Part shown: positions 27,535 to 39,913 of the stretch, in pieces | Numbering within the stretch: position 1 is the stretch's first letter | How the letters are laid out: the number at the start of each line of letters is the position of its first letter | Assembly: GCA_003640385.1 (NCBI GenBank) | Contig: RCAB01000308.1 | Location: 7,846 to 71,845 of the forward strand | DNA from: Setaria digitata | Lineage: Eukaryota > Nematoda > Chromadorea > Rhabditida > Setariidae | Reading direction: 5' to 3' | DNA: 64,000 nucleotides | Translations under genes and position numbers: made by a program | Notes under the pieces: generated by a model | What the model was told of the DNA's origin: nothing | Database searches by the model: none | Seen by the model: the letters and a program-made list of their open reading frames with translations, nothing else

Positions 27535-27810
27535 AAACCGATACCAATCGAAGCCTTTGTCGTAATTTTTGTCGAAAAAATGTACTTCTGGTCCAGGTGC
27601 TTTAATTGCTGGATTAAGACGTAGAAATTCTAATAGCGCTCTTGTACCGGCTTTTTTAACACCAATAATAATTGCTTGCGGGAAACGTTTTTGTAGTAAT
27701 ATGGTATCATTATTAATTACTGTATTCGTACCGTATACCGAGTTATAGTAAATATATATTAGATAAATATAGCAAATGGAATACTGTATAAATGATATAG
27801 ATACCAACAT
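17681..27810 (-). CDS. hst-3: Heparan sulfate glucosamine 3-O-sulfotransferase
   Basis: This is a Golgi type II membrane enzyme that moves sulfate from PAPS to the 3-OH of glucosamine in heparan sulfate. Five exons join in phase: 27539-27810, 18777-18931, 18502-18594, 18189-18371 and 17681-17901, giving 307 aa, the length of human HS3ST1. Residues 1-27 form a hydrophobic, Tyr/Ile-rich signal anchor. The PAPS 5'-phosphosulfate loop is [18 protein letters not shown], followed by the catalytic-Glu region [27 protein letters not shown], the 3'-phosphate motif [26 protein letters not shown] and the two C-terminal cysteines ([20 protein letters not shown]) follow. Intron 1 is 8.6 kb and separates the anchor plus PAPS loop from the rest. 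Nematodes have two HS3ST genes; I cannot say which this is, so the symbol is generic. Confidence 0.95.
21301..21415. repeat. (GT)n microsatellite with two N bases
   Basis: An almost pure GT/TG dinucleotide tract of about 110 bases, with single N characters at 21344 and 21414. The N positions inside and at the end of the tract suggest the assembler could not resolve its length. Confidence 0.97.
22615..22660. repeat. (CT)n microsatellite
   Basis: A run of about 22 CT dinucleotides inside a longer pyrimidine-rich stretch (about 22560-22690), within the sulfotransferase intron. Confidence 0.95.
24446..24473. repeat. (AT)n microsatellite
   Basis: About 14 TA/AT dinucleotides, within the sulfotransferase intron. 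Confidence 0.95.
26553..26574. repeat. (AG)n microsatellite
   Basis: About 11 GA/AG dinucleotides in a purine-rich stretch of the sulfotransferase intron. Confidence 0.93.
26912..26955. repeat. (AT)n and AGAT microsatellite
   Basis: About 18 AT dinucleotides followed by two AGAT units, within the sulfotransferase intron. Confidence 0.93.
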
Positions 27811-28134
27811 ATTACCATTGTATAAGTACCTATGGAAGAATCAAATATTTGACTGATATTATGATCATTTGTAATTGATCCGAAATTACCCCCAATAGTA
27901 ATAATAATAGGCTATTCGTCTAGTTAATTAATATACCAGCTGGTGCAAGCTTTAACCTTTAACCTCACCCTCTCCCACTTCTCTCCATGGATATTGATAG
28001 CCTGACTTATTTTTGGGAATAAGTCTGCTGCTACAACTATCACCGACTATTGCTACTACTATTACTACTACAGCTACCGATTGCATTTGGGCGTTGCTGA
28101 ACTATCATACTCTTTAATGAATTCGAATCAAACT

Positions 28135-28330
28135 AACTCCCTCTCGTCTCCCCCGCCCTCTTTCCTTCTTTTTACCCCCGCGGTTCCCCACCCCATTTTT
28201 CCACTCATTCTTACCTCTTCCCCCGCGATTCCCCACCCCATTTCTCTACTCACTCTTACCTTTTCTCCCGAGGTTCCCCATCTCATTTTCCACTTTTTCC
28301 CCTCTTCCTTCCTTCCCTACCCCTCTTTCT
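28135..28330. repeat. C-rich 45-bp minisatellite and pyrimidine tract
   Basis: The phrase CCCCCG[CA]G[GA]TTCCCCA[CT]CCC recurs at about 28176, 28221 and 28266, 45 bases apart, within a strongly pyrimidine-biased tract. The plus strand is open and would encode a 15-residue Pro/His/Leu repeat, but 45 is a multiple of three, so openness is expected. The minus strand carries runs of four or five G separated by short loops. It lies 0.3-0.5 kb upstream of the sulfotransferase start codon. Confidence 0.85.
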
Positions 28331-30837
28331 CCACCTTCTCTCTTTCTAATCCATTTTTACGGTGAAATTTCAAATCTCTTTGTAAATTGAGAAGTTGGTT
28401 ACTATACAACTATGTGATGATATACTTAACATATATTATCAAAAATTTCAGCAGTTTGATCAGTCTTAATCTGGACAGTTATTGATATCATTTGTTAAAG
28501 TGGAAATTTTCTTCCTTTTCCTCTGATTTACCTACACCTTCACGTTACTGTTAATTCAAACTTCAATTTCCTTCGACTAAATGATTCAAAATACACGCAT
28601 AATGATATTGAATATCATGGATTCTCCACCAAATTTAATATTATTCAGATTGTTAACTGATAAAATTCCACATTAAATTTGTATTTGAATAGAAGATGCT
28701 CAGTACAGACTGTGTTAATAATGGTTATGATATAATCGAAATTGTAAAAATCTTTTTTATTTGTAATGTTTCGCATATTCATAAAATAATTTGTATTTTT
28801 CATTTTTTTTTTCAAAAATTATTTAAAAAAAGAAAGAAAAAAAAAAAGTAAATATATATGGAAAAGAAGTAATACATAAGCTTAACGAGGAATGAAAGTA
28901 GGAGAAAGGAAGAAAGAGATGAGGAAGTGGAAAAAAGGTGCAGACGACTAAAGCACTTTAAATAACTGAAGCTAATTAAATTGAAAATTTTTAAATTTGA
29001 AATTTCGATTTTTTCCTCCTTTAAATTAACATTTATTGTGAACTGTAATGTAATGTAGTTAAAAGCTCACATTCGGGCATCTTCAAGGAGTGCGAATTTT
29101 CCCAAAAAAAAAAAAAGAAAAAAATTCAGCAATTTCAGTTTTTCTTTCCTTTCTTTTTTTTTTTCTTTTTCCATCTTTTTTTTTTTCAATTTTCTTTAAA
29201 CCAGCAGTGACAGGTGGGATTCGATAAGACTGTTTTTTTTTTTCTTTTTCTTTTTTAATTTCTTTTTACTAAAGAAAAAAAAAAAAAAAAGCAAAAGAAA
29301 AGATGAATGAATGAGTGAATGGAAAAAAAAGAAGAAAAAAAAAGAGAAATTTAAGCTCTGCTAGAATATCTGTAAGAAAAATAAGTGCTTCTTGATCGCA
29401 AACCAAAAATGAAACAAGCAAATTTTCTCCATAAATTAACAATTTTCCTCTTCGCTATAATATTTCGAACTTAATTAATAAAATAATTTATTAAATTGAG
29501 GCAAATAAGTGGTTCAAATGTTTTAATGATAAGATCAACGGGTAGTAAAAATTGTTTACATGAAACCTTATATGAAAGCATTCTTATCTCATTGCTCTTC
29601 ATTATGGTTTATATAATTGGAACAAACAGGTAGGATAAAAAGAACTGTGACATATTTCCAAAAACTTCAAAGTGAGCTATAAAGATACTGGTATTGATAA
29701 AGTATTTGATATGAACTACTTTAGGTTCATTATGATCAGAGAGGTGAAATTAGTCAGTGATACGACTGATAAAATGCGTGATCAAGTGAAACATATAATC
29801 AGAAAAATGCATTTTGTTGGATAACTAAGCGTGATTTCGAGCACTTGGTAAATTCTAGTAATTTAAAAATTTTCGGTAATTCTAAAGATAATTTCGATAA
29901 TTTTTAATTTTAAAACTTATTGCTTTATAGAGGAAAAGAAGTGAAAAATAAAAATAATCCACATTAATTTTTTGCATTTCATTTTTTCAGTGAATGTGGA
30001 TAATATTAAGTCATTCACTAAATCACCGACAATTAGCATGTAAATTACAGGGAATGTTTGGTACTGAAAAATGGAGTCGTTCTGCATGAAAGATGAAGTT
30101 TTTCCGGATACTGACCAGCCTAATTGGATGATTTACCTGGGCAAACCGAATTTAATTAGTCTTTCAAATTGTAAAGCAATTTACCAGAGAATATTACCAT
30201 ATCATACAGTACTTATAGTTTAAAAGATATTAACTAGTATTTTTGTCTTTAGAAATAAGCACATACGTTGCATCAATAATCATTACTGTCAATTACTTGA
30301 GCACAAAAGGAATGACTGAAATCAAAGAAACTCACTCTTAATCATTCACCGCTACTAATTAATGAAAAGAAAAAAGTGATTGCAATTAAGCGGACTTATT
30401 TTTACTATATTATTTATCAGTTCGTATTTCACGGATAATTTAGTAAAACGAAATGGCACAAATAGATTATTTCGCTTCTTTCAAGATTCAAAATCATCAA
30501 CAAATCAATCACATGGTATTTTAAATTAATTTATTAGTTAATATTGATGAATCTAAATTATGACTGCAATCTCATGAAAATCTAAATTATTACTGTAACC
30601 GTTGGATATATCACATATAGAAAGCCATATGATAAGTCAAACTGTTTATCACTCCCATATTATCTCCTTAAAGTTTAATTATAATTTCACTCTTCCCATT
30701 AATTAATTAATACCTAAAATCACAAACTAACAATTTAACAAATGTAACAATTTCATCCCCTGCAACAAGACAGATATTAGTGATAGAAATGATAAATATT
30801 TTAGGTACATTTATAGGTATATATATATGTGCGGGAC

Positions 30838-30912
30838 GACGCATGTCTATGCATACGTGTGTTCACGAACGTATATACGTGTCCATACGTGTAGTGCATG
30901 TATGTACGTGAG
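30838..30912. promoter_or_regulatory. Cluster of ACGTG core motifs (putative)
   Basis: Four ACGTG pentamers occur within about 50 bases (at about 30857, 30878, 30887 and 30906), in a patch of alternating purine-pyrimidine sequence that also contains CACGAACGT. ACGTG is the core bound by bHLH-PAS factors such as HIF/ARNT. The cluster is unusual for the AT-rich surroundings, but any regulatory role is inference. Confidence 0.25.
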
Positions 30913-33900
30913 AAAAAATTGGTGATGGAAAGGTAATAAATTGATGAGAAGGAAGTGGAATGCTCTTTTATTACAATGATCGTTTAAACGCCTCTGGCTA
31001 AATTTTCCTCTTTTTTTCAGTTCCTTTTTTCTCATCGTTTTCAGTGGTAAAGGCAATAACAATAATGTTGCAGGCGAAACTGTCACATTTATTCTTCGTT
31101 AATTTTTGTTAAATTTAATTGAAATTTCACTTTAAAATTATTTCACATTGTTTAATTTCCTTTCATTTTTTCTTTAATTGTTTTCTTTCTCATTAATTAA
31201 AAAGGAAATAATTACTGTGCTAACGGAAGAATGGTATAGTGATGATGGAGAAAATAAGATTTGGGAACAAACACTGACTGGTCCAGTATTTAACAAGCCT
31301 AATTGATAGAAGTGGTGATGGATGAAATAAGCTTAATTAGTATGATTATAAGCAAATGATGAAATTTGAGTCTTATTTATCTGATATGGATAGATGGATT
31401 AAAATTTCCATTCCAGAATTTTGACCTTCCTTATCATTGATGTCTATTTTTATTGTAGCAAAATTGTATGTTGCAACAATTTTCAATTAAAAATTTTTTA
31501 AGGGAAAATTAAAAATTTCTGCTTTTATTATCATTTATCATTCCATTATGCTAACACATGACGAAATAACGAGAACATAAATTAATTGATTAATTGTTAT
31601 TGGTTAAAAAGAGAAAAAAAGAATTGGGGAAAGTTCATTTAATTAATTCGTTTTTGCTTTTTGAAAAAGGAAAAAAAAAAAGGATAATAATTAGTTGGCT
31701 TTTTTTTATGTAAACGCTCATTTCAATGAAGGAAATTTCCAATAAATTATTTCATTTAATAACAAAAATTCTCTTGATATAGACTCATATAAATAAAAAT
31801 ACATATGCCTATAAAATGGCAATAACAATTTTTATTGCACAGCTCATACATCATTTAAAAAATTTAATTTTAAAATATAATTAATCTTTTAAAATTCGTC
31901 ATTCCATTATATTAATAACAAAAAAAAAAAATGACAGAAAATTGGTTATAATTAAAAAAATTTTCACAGTTATGATTAAAAAAAAAAAAACTTGCCAATT
32001 CGATTTTTTTTTTTACTTCCATTATTTGCCTTTTTTTTTTCTCCTTCCTCCTCTAATATACTAATTAATATTAGAAAATGCAAAAATGTCGGTGTGAAAA
32101 TACGGTTTAATAACAACCAAAGAAAAGCAAGGAGGAAGAAACGGATTGGGGTTAATTAGTGAAGCCTTGCTAACTAATCTATCCTTCCCTTCTTTTTAGG
32201 TTTTAAGATGACGAGCATTTTAGGCTGAACAACAATTCTTGGATCATTTGGCCATATGTGTCTTCTTTTAGACTTTCTACTTTTCAAGATTATGTCGTCA
32301 TATTTCCATTATCACTATTATCGAGCCATAAAACATAGCCATATATATATCTTACTTACTCTGCCTTTCCTTTCTTATTAATATGTTTTCATCCCATGGG
32401 AAATTTAAATTTCAACAACAAACTTTAAAATGTTCGCAAATTGACACTGTTTATATTTATCCATTATATCTTAATTTTAATCAAATTTTCACTCGATACA
32501 TTTTATTGGACAATAAGTTACCATTATCAGTTACCACTTGGATGATTTAGTGTTAAACAAAAGATAAGATTATTTCTGATGAAAAAATTTGTCTAAATAT
32601 AATATCAAAACTATTATCAATATGGCAATCCAAAGGCTCATGAATGTTAAACATATTTGTTAAAATTTTTGAATAAAAAAAATCATTCTATTCTTATTTA
32701 TTTATAAAAAAAAAAAAAAATTCTCGATAATGGGTTGGTTATCTGTATTTCTACATGATAAATGGATAATATTTACCATAAATCATTTCATGATAGTCAG
32801 TTAAATTAATTAACTCATTGATAAGAAAAAAGTTGATTAATTATGACAAAACTTTCTGTTTCTCTTTTTTTTTTTTTTTTTTAGATAAGCGCAAAATTTT
32901 CGTTTACATCTTTATATATAATTTTCATCTTCAAATAAATATTTTAAGATCTTATTTTTTCAAATAAGTATGAAATTCTCATTTTCAAGTACGGAAAAAA
33001 AAAAAAGAAAAAAACGAGACTAAAATAAATGAATTATTATTAAAGTAGGGTATCATGATGCTATTGACCTTGAAGAAAGCAGCAGGTGGGGTGTTGAAGG
33101 AAAAGAGTTTGAGAAAGGTAAATGGAATAAGAAGAAAGGTTAGTATCCAATTCATTCATCTCTCAACTTATAGTATTCAATTCTTTCATTCCCTAAATTT
33201 TGATCACTTATTCTAAATTTATGTGTCTGATGATCCTTGCCACCGATAAATACTAAATGGCCAATAAAAACGGCACATTGCGGTGAAGACATTCAATTCA
33301 TTTTGTAGTATTTCTTCCTTATCTTCTATCTTTTAACCCTTTAACATTATCCATCATTTCTTCACACCTCTTGGAGGTCATCCTAAAAACCAACCAATCA
33401 ACAGTTACATTCTTTCCTTCCACTAAAAAATTAAATTAATTATTAGCTGTTCTTGTTCTGCAATAATAATTTGATAATATATGAAAGCAAAAAAAAATCA
33501 AGCATAATTCTTTGACATCGTAATAAATGTGTTTTTTTTTTTTTTTTTTTAATGGTAAAAAATTTCATGTAATTATCAAAAGAGATTTCTATTTATTAAA
33601 TTTTTTGTTGCTAAATATATTTGAACTATTAATTTAAATTGTACTTTTCCTTTCTTTAATTTAAAGATGTCTTATTTATTTGTTTCTTTTTTTTTTACAA
33701 TATCTTTCAATAAAGATATATTTTTAGGGATTAAATTCATGACCAAATAAATATCTAGACAATAAACACTAGTGGAGGTCAGTCATTTGATTAACAAGCA
33801 GCTGTGGAAACAATTTTATTTTATACCTAAAACTCTTTGATTAGTTGATAAACAATTTTAGTTTACCAAAGGATCAATTTTCAACTTATTAATTCTTTTA

Positions 33901-36613
33901 AATAGTCAACAAGTCTGGTAGTAGCCCGTATGGTACTTACAATAATTTTTTCTCCTTTGTTTTTTTTTTTTTTTATCAAGATAAAAGATGAAGAAATGAT
34001 TGCTTTATAATTACGAGATGATTCCTCGGCATGGTGATAATTCTTACTTATGATAAATGATAACGTATAAACTGTTTTCCAATTTGTATGTTCATGAATA
34101 CGGTAGTTTACACATGCAGGACAGTGAATATGGTAAGCATACAGGATAGTTGAAATTTAAGTATGCCAAATGCTATCTAATATCTAAAACTAGAATGGAA
34201 ATTTTTTTTTTTTTACAAACTTTAACAAATTTTTTTGACTGAACTGCTAATTATTAGATTTAATTAGAAAATATTCTCACTTCACCTTCTTCCTTTCCTT
34301 CTTTCTCTCTCTTTTTTTTTTTTTTTTTTTTTTTTTCGGTTAATTTAAGTGAAAAGAAGCCGCGAAAAGCTGATGAAGTGGAACGATGAGAGGGATGAAT
34401 ATGAAAGAGAACAACGGCACATTTGCATGATAATTAACAATTGACTTTCCAATTAAGGCTCTCTCCTACATAGAGCTTTTTGCCTATACTTTATGCCATA
34501 ATCCGTTGGTGTATGCTTATGTGTCCTGTCTTCCTCTTATGATTACATGAACCATAAAAACGAGAACGAGAATCAAAATCATCAAAAGTACCACCTGCTT
34601 TTTCAAATTTTTTTTTTTTTGCCTTTTTTTTTTCATAATCAACAAAAGCAGCTATCATTCATTTTCATGAAAATAAGCTAGAATCTAAAATTATCATAAT
34701 TATAATACAACTGCCACCTGGAGAGACTAGAGAGTATTGATTATGAAATTTTAGAAATTTTTTTTTTTTTTCTGAATTTTATAACTAATAATTTTACGTT
34801 AAATGATATGTATTCTGAAATGAAGTTGCTTGTTAACTTGAATCACAATATTTAATGGTCATTTTACAATTTCAATTACAATTTGTGGAGTTCAAAGGTT
34901 AAAGCTTCTTTCAGACCTCAATCATTCATTCATGCGATTAATCTGTTAGCACGCAATCTACGGTGGATGAATCTTTTCGATAAATGTGAAATTAGCCTCG
35001 TGGAATTTTCGAGAATTTCACACTATTTGAATTTCTAATTAATTCCTTGTCATTATGCTCACATATCACTGTCATCATGGATTGCATTTGCCCGGGATAA
35101 AATAAGCTGTGACAGATTTCCTCTACTGCTTCTCTCGTTATGATCCGCAAAGTGGCATATCATTCCAATCAACTAAGTTACATCGAATTCATGGTCAGCT
35201 ATTTTCTGGATGTAATTAAGTTTTATGGGAGAAAAAAAAAAAAAAAAAAAAAAAAGGAATTTTGTAGCACTAAGTGTGCAACATTTGAAACTTCAGCATA
35301 TTATCCTGTGAGTAATCGAAGGAGACGTTGAATATGGCATAATCAAGCTATTTGTGGCAAATCTGATTCCCTCACGTCGATCATTCGTTTTTCACGTCTA
35401 GCCTACTTGGACCTATCAGGAAGGCGAAAAAAATGCCACATTATAAGAAACGTTTGCTTTTATTTTGATAATTCTATGCTCATGTCGATAAATCATTCGG
35501 AAATAAATCCATGCGGATTCCTTAACGTATTCGAAAAAATCCCTTCAACGATAATTTAAAACGGCAATGAATCCGACAAGACCATGAAATAAGAAGGTAT
35601 GAGATTTACGAATATCGGAATAGATTACTGTGAAATCGGAAAAACGGACACCGACAATAACAAGAAAAAATGATACACCCACCACTATCATTTTTTCATA
35701 GCGTTTAAAATTCCGCACAGTCTCGGTAGTTGACAATGATATGATACAATTCTCGATACTTTGATAATTTGATAGAATTATATGAGGAAGTTGTTAGGCT
35801 CTTTTCTTTTTCCTCATTTCTTCTTCTAGGCTTAGATTTGCCAGTTTTTGGGCCTACAGTTATACTTTCCAAAGTTACTCGTTCTTTCAGGAATTTCTAT
35901 CCTTCAAATTATTGTTTCACTTTATAGCTAATACTTTGCTGTACAAAAATTGCAAAAAAAAAAAAGAAAAATTCCCCGATAATCGTTTTTCTGTCCCGAA
36001 TTTCTAGAACGACTTTTTATGAGCAAAATCTAGTTGATAATTTGTGAAATAACTAGAACAGAACGATACGCGATTCTGCTTTCCGATCTGCTCGATAAAT
36101 TAATTTTTCGAGATGGACGGAAAAACAAGATCATGTATTTGTATAAAAATTCGGTGTATTAGCAGTGGAAAGATTGCTGAAGAGATATATTATACAAGTT
36201 GTTGGAATTATTTGTCCCAGTTCTGCTTCTGAGTATGCGGGAATTCTTGTCGTTATGTTATATTATATTTGCTAAGCTCCAGTGACAAAAATGCACTTAG
36301 TAGGTGCTCATATCTTGACACGATTTGTTAGACAAAAAACTCCCCCTTTTTTTATAGTTCAAGAATGTGAACAATTAGAGTTATTACATTTTAGACTGGT
36401 TTTTCGTCAACGAGTGAAGTAAAACAATCATTAATGCTGCTAGTATGTTGGAATTTTAGTAGGACCACTTCGTTTTTCCATTTGATTTGCATTGTTTGAA
36501 TTTAGCAGAAGTACTGTCAATTTTTATTATATTGAAATTTTACTGCATTGGATCGGAGATCAATCACGCCATCGATGTCTTGGATGTCTTACAAAATAAT
36601 ACGATTTCATTTT

Positions 36614-36649
<36 letters not shown>

Positions 36650-36675
36650 ATTTCTTGTAATTGTTAGCTGATAAT

Positions 36676-37559
36676 ATGCAGATGTATCGTCCTCTTGGTG
36701 CACATCAGAAAGACGTCTCTACGAGGCTTATGAAACCAACTCTTCCGGATATCAAAATCAAGGATGTGCTTCATTTGGTCAAAAATTGGGATCCTGCATG
36801 GGAATTTGACGCTCATATTACTGTAAGTTTTGCCCTAATTAGAATTCTAGTAGTGAATCATGTCTTCTTCATTTCAAGGTTTGTTGTGTGGATTTTCCAT
36901 GACTTCTTAGCAGCTATGAAAAAGTATTGGACTTTTTTAAATTTCGCGTTTATTTAAGGTTTTTGATGCTGGTATAGCGCAATATTTACTAGTGAATGAC
37001 CGGTCGCACGATATATTCTTTGCTTCACTTATACTCGGAAAGTCAAGTTTGCGTTGCAAGTTGATCAGTGACGAGCCGAGGGATGTGCTTGAGGAAGATG
37101 CTAATAACACATTTAATCTGGTGAGAATTTGATGAAACTAATGTATTACTGATCGTTTGTGAAGGATGTTACAGTTCAATACGGATCCTGGAGCAAAGGA
37201 ATTTCGTATTTCAAGTTGTTATTGACTACATCGAAGGGCATTAGAAAGTTGGTTTGTCTTTACTCTTAGCGTCGAGCAGAATATTTTTCCAAGAACATGT
37301 TTAATGCAATGTGAATACATATTGTATATTGTAAATAGATAAGGCAATAGGTGCAGAGAAGTTATGTATGTTCAAAATGTTCATTTTGTGAACACTGCTG
37401 AAAATGTGTAACTTTTGTTGTGGCTTGTAATATACCATCAAACTGAAAATTAAATTATTACAGGTTTATGAGCATGAAGTCCTCGAAGATGAACGTAAAA
37501 AAATCGATTATTTGAAAACTGTTTTGAGTCGTAAAGGATATCGGTTCACTGATGACTAA
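36676..37559 (+). CDS. Small three-exon gene of unknown function
   Basis: Three exons join in phase with consensus splice sites: 36676-36822, 36959-37120 and 37464-37559, giving 134 aa ending in RKGYRFTDD. I do not recognise the family. The protein is soluble, mixed in charge, with an acidic middle (DEPRDVLEEDANNTFNL) and a Lys-rich amphipathic segment near the end (LEDERKKIDYLKTVLSRK). The start was taken as the first ATG after a 40-base T tract and a TTAG acceptor at about 36666, which could be a trans-splice acceptor. A 43-codon open frame at 36291-36422 begins with a stretch resembling a mitochondrial presequence (MHLVGAHILTRFVRQK), but no donor joins it in the right phase. Intron 2 contains a second acceptor-like site at about 37172, leading to a frame that soon stops. 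Confidence 0.7.
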
Positions 37560-39786
37560 AAACTAATACTGGAAATTTGGTGACGGGGCAGAATTTTTCA
37601 ATCTTTTTTTGGATGATTATGTTCTGTTATTTCATTTGAAGGACGATTTGGCCGAGAAATATTAATTTCAGAAAATAAATATGAGAGCTTTTGATAATTA
37701 TCACACATTTTTTGTCTATAACTATGTATATTACACAGCTTTTTCTAATGACATGGATTACATGTTTTTCTATAATTCGCCACCAAGTTATGATTTTTTT
37801 TCCGAAAATTCTCACCAAAGTTACTTGCTCCCATCATCGTTATTTCATTTGATGAAAAATAGTACAACACTGAAGTGTTAATTTTATAGACTTTAGATTA
37901 GTTAGGAGTCACTGTTTGAAGAAATGGTAGAATCTTGATCACAACTTGGAGTGTCATCTTAGTAACAACTTAATTTTCAGCTTCTGTTAGTTTTTACTAT
38001 ACATATATATATATATATATATTTATTTATTTATTACTTTGTATACTTTGTACTTGCTGTGCTGAGAGCAACTTCCTGATAATTCATACTTGAGTATATC
38101 GAAACATTCAGGAATACAATTCCTTCGCTTATGACAATCGTATTGTGATCGTCCTTCACATTCAGTTTGTATTTTTCCATGATGTTTTCATCTTATTTTT
38201 GGTTGTTTTCTGGATCATTATTTTGTCGCAATCATGAAGTAGTATTCAAACTGTGGAGGCTTTTTTCAGAACGAATAAAAGATAGAAAAAAATACTTGAA
38301 TTTCTACCCACTTAATTTCTATCTCTGCTACTTGTTGTTGACTATTAATTGGATGATCACTTTGCTCAGAAGACACAGTCATTTTGTATTTATTCACATC
38401 TGATGACTATGTTATTTTCAAACTGTTGTTTGTGCAAGAGCATGTTTACGAGGTATCATTGGCTGCATAGAGCCTTCATTTTCCTATAATTTTTATTTCC
38501 CGTGCTTTTATTTCATTGTTTTAGTTTAAAAGTTACTTGTGCAAGCAAAACTGAATATTCTTGTTTTGAAGCGTTAGAAATGTAATAAACTGAAAACCTG
38601 TTTGTAACACCTTATAGATTCTAAAAATCAATGATGAGACAACGGAAGCATTATTATCCAAATTAAGCGGCGCATTACTATACAAAATTGGAACATACAC
38701 GGTCTACTGCGCTGTGACTAGGTCTTCTGAAGAATGTAGAAAGTTCTCTTGTTCCATCCTAAAGCTAATAAATACAAAATTTTTTTTTATCTTTCATTTC
38801 CATTTTATTCGGCAAATCTTTCATAGGACTATTTTCAACTATCATATTTATCCATAGATGTTTACTTTTGAATTGAAAAGTTTTATAACATTATTAGTAT
38901 TTCATTCTTTATTCAATATTTGTGGCTTTTTTTTTTCTCGATAATGGAACTCTTTTACTCATTCATTTGTTAAGTTTCATCTTGTTTTTGTGTTATGATT
39001 TATTTAGGATATTTTTAACTGTACTTTTTTGTCCATGTAATAAGTCTCGCGCCTTTATGTTAATGCTGTTATTTATAATGGTTCACATAAAATTCGTAGC
39101 GAATTTGGTAGACTGACTTAACAAGTTCGAAAAAAGAAAATATCATCATCCACACTCAAAGGAGGAAGACAGTAGTAACATTGCCATTTTTTAGGAGTAA
39201 TTAAGAATACCTATGCGTAAATAGCAGTAACAGGCAGGTCTCATGCATCAAAATTCATTTGTACAAATATGAAATGAAGTTGCCACGATAACTGATTATT
39301 TATAGTAGAATAAGAGATCTATCTGCATTTAAAAAATTTTTAAAACTTATTTGATAGAAAAGAAAAGAATCGTGTTATTTTAATGAGAATTTGTTTTACG
39401 GTAATTCTCTCCATGTTATTTATGTTGCACGATGAATTAATTAGTCAATACCATTTGCAATAAAATGTATTTGTCAAACATTTTCATTCAAAGAAACAAA
39501 ATTTCTAGTTCATAAATAGGAAGGGATGGAGGATTTCGATCGTTTTTTCTTTTTTTTTTTTCTTTCTTTTTTTTTTTTTATCAACAAGAACAAAATCAAA
39601 TGAGGTGGCAAGTTTCTTTGTCTTGACTCGAATTGGTCCTTTTAACCACATAAACACACCTGTCCATCGGTATGTGGCAAAAAATTTTTGTGTCATCACC
39701 TGAGCGTATGTTTTGGCACATTCTTATGCTGATTTCCCATCGGTAATAATCAATCCACGGTATCAGGATGTTTCGGATACTTTCTT
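37560..39786. other. 3' flanks between the small gene and the Kv4 gene
   Basis: The two genes converge here. AATAAA at about 37674 could serve the small gene. An open stretch at about 38617-38760 (+), directly after a TTATAG acceptor-like sequence, reads as a fairly normal protein (KINDETTEALLSKL, then YKIGTYTVYCAVTR) and could be an isolated or decayed exon. It ends without a partner exon that I can find. Confidence 0.35.
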
Positions 39787-39862
39787 TCAGAAAGTTGATG
39801 TGCTGAAAAGACGATCTGCTTCAGAGATATTTTCCGGTTTCCGTTGTTTCATTTGGTGTTGC

Positions 39863-39913
<51 letters not shown>

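Larger units (their letters stand above)
18932..27538 (-). other. 8.6-kb first intron of the sulfotransferase gene
   Basis: The bases between 18932 and 27538 lie inside intron 1. The junction phase (2 bases + 1 base making Arg) shows that no coding exon is needed between. It contains the GT, CT, AT and AG microsatellites listed separately, long A/T runs, and otherwise AT-rich sequence without a supported gene on either strand. Its size, against introns of mostly 50-350 bases elsewhere in these genes, suggests regulatory content or simple-repeat expansion. Confidence 0.75.
27811..36675. other. 8.9-kb gene-poor region
   Basis: This spans the 5' flank of the minus-strand sulfotransferase gene and the 5' flank of the plus-strand small gene at 36676. 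It is AT-rich with many homopolymers. Apart from the C-rich minisatellite near 28.1 kb and an ACGTG-rich patch near 30.85 kb, I see no supported feature. Open frames here (for example 30847-31086 and 35545-35736) lack domains and consistent splice partners. Confidence 0.55.

Noticed and set aside
28081..28365. 94-codon Pro/Leu-rich open frame (+)
   Set aside because: It is kept open by a 45-bp repeat; no splice partners, no known domain, strong pyrimidine bias.
37142..37260. Possible extra exon in the small gene at 37172
   Set aside because: Either reading frame soon stops, and the flanking exons join in phase without it.
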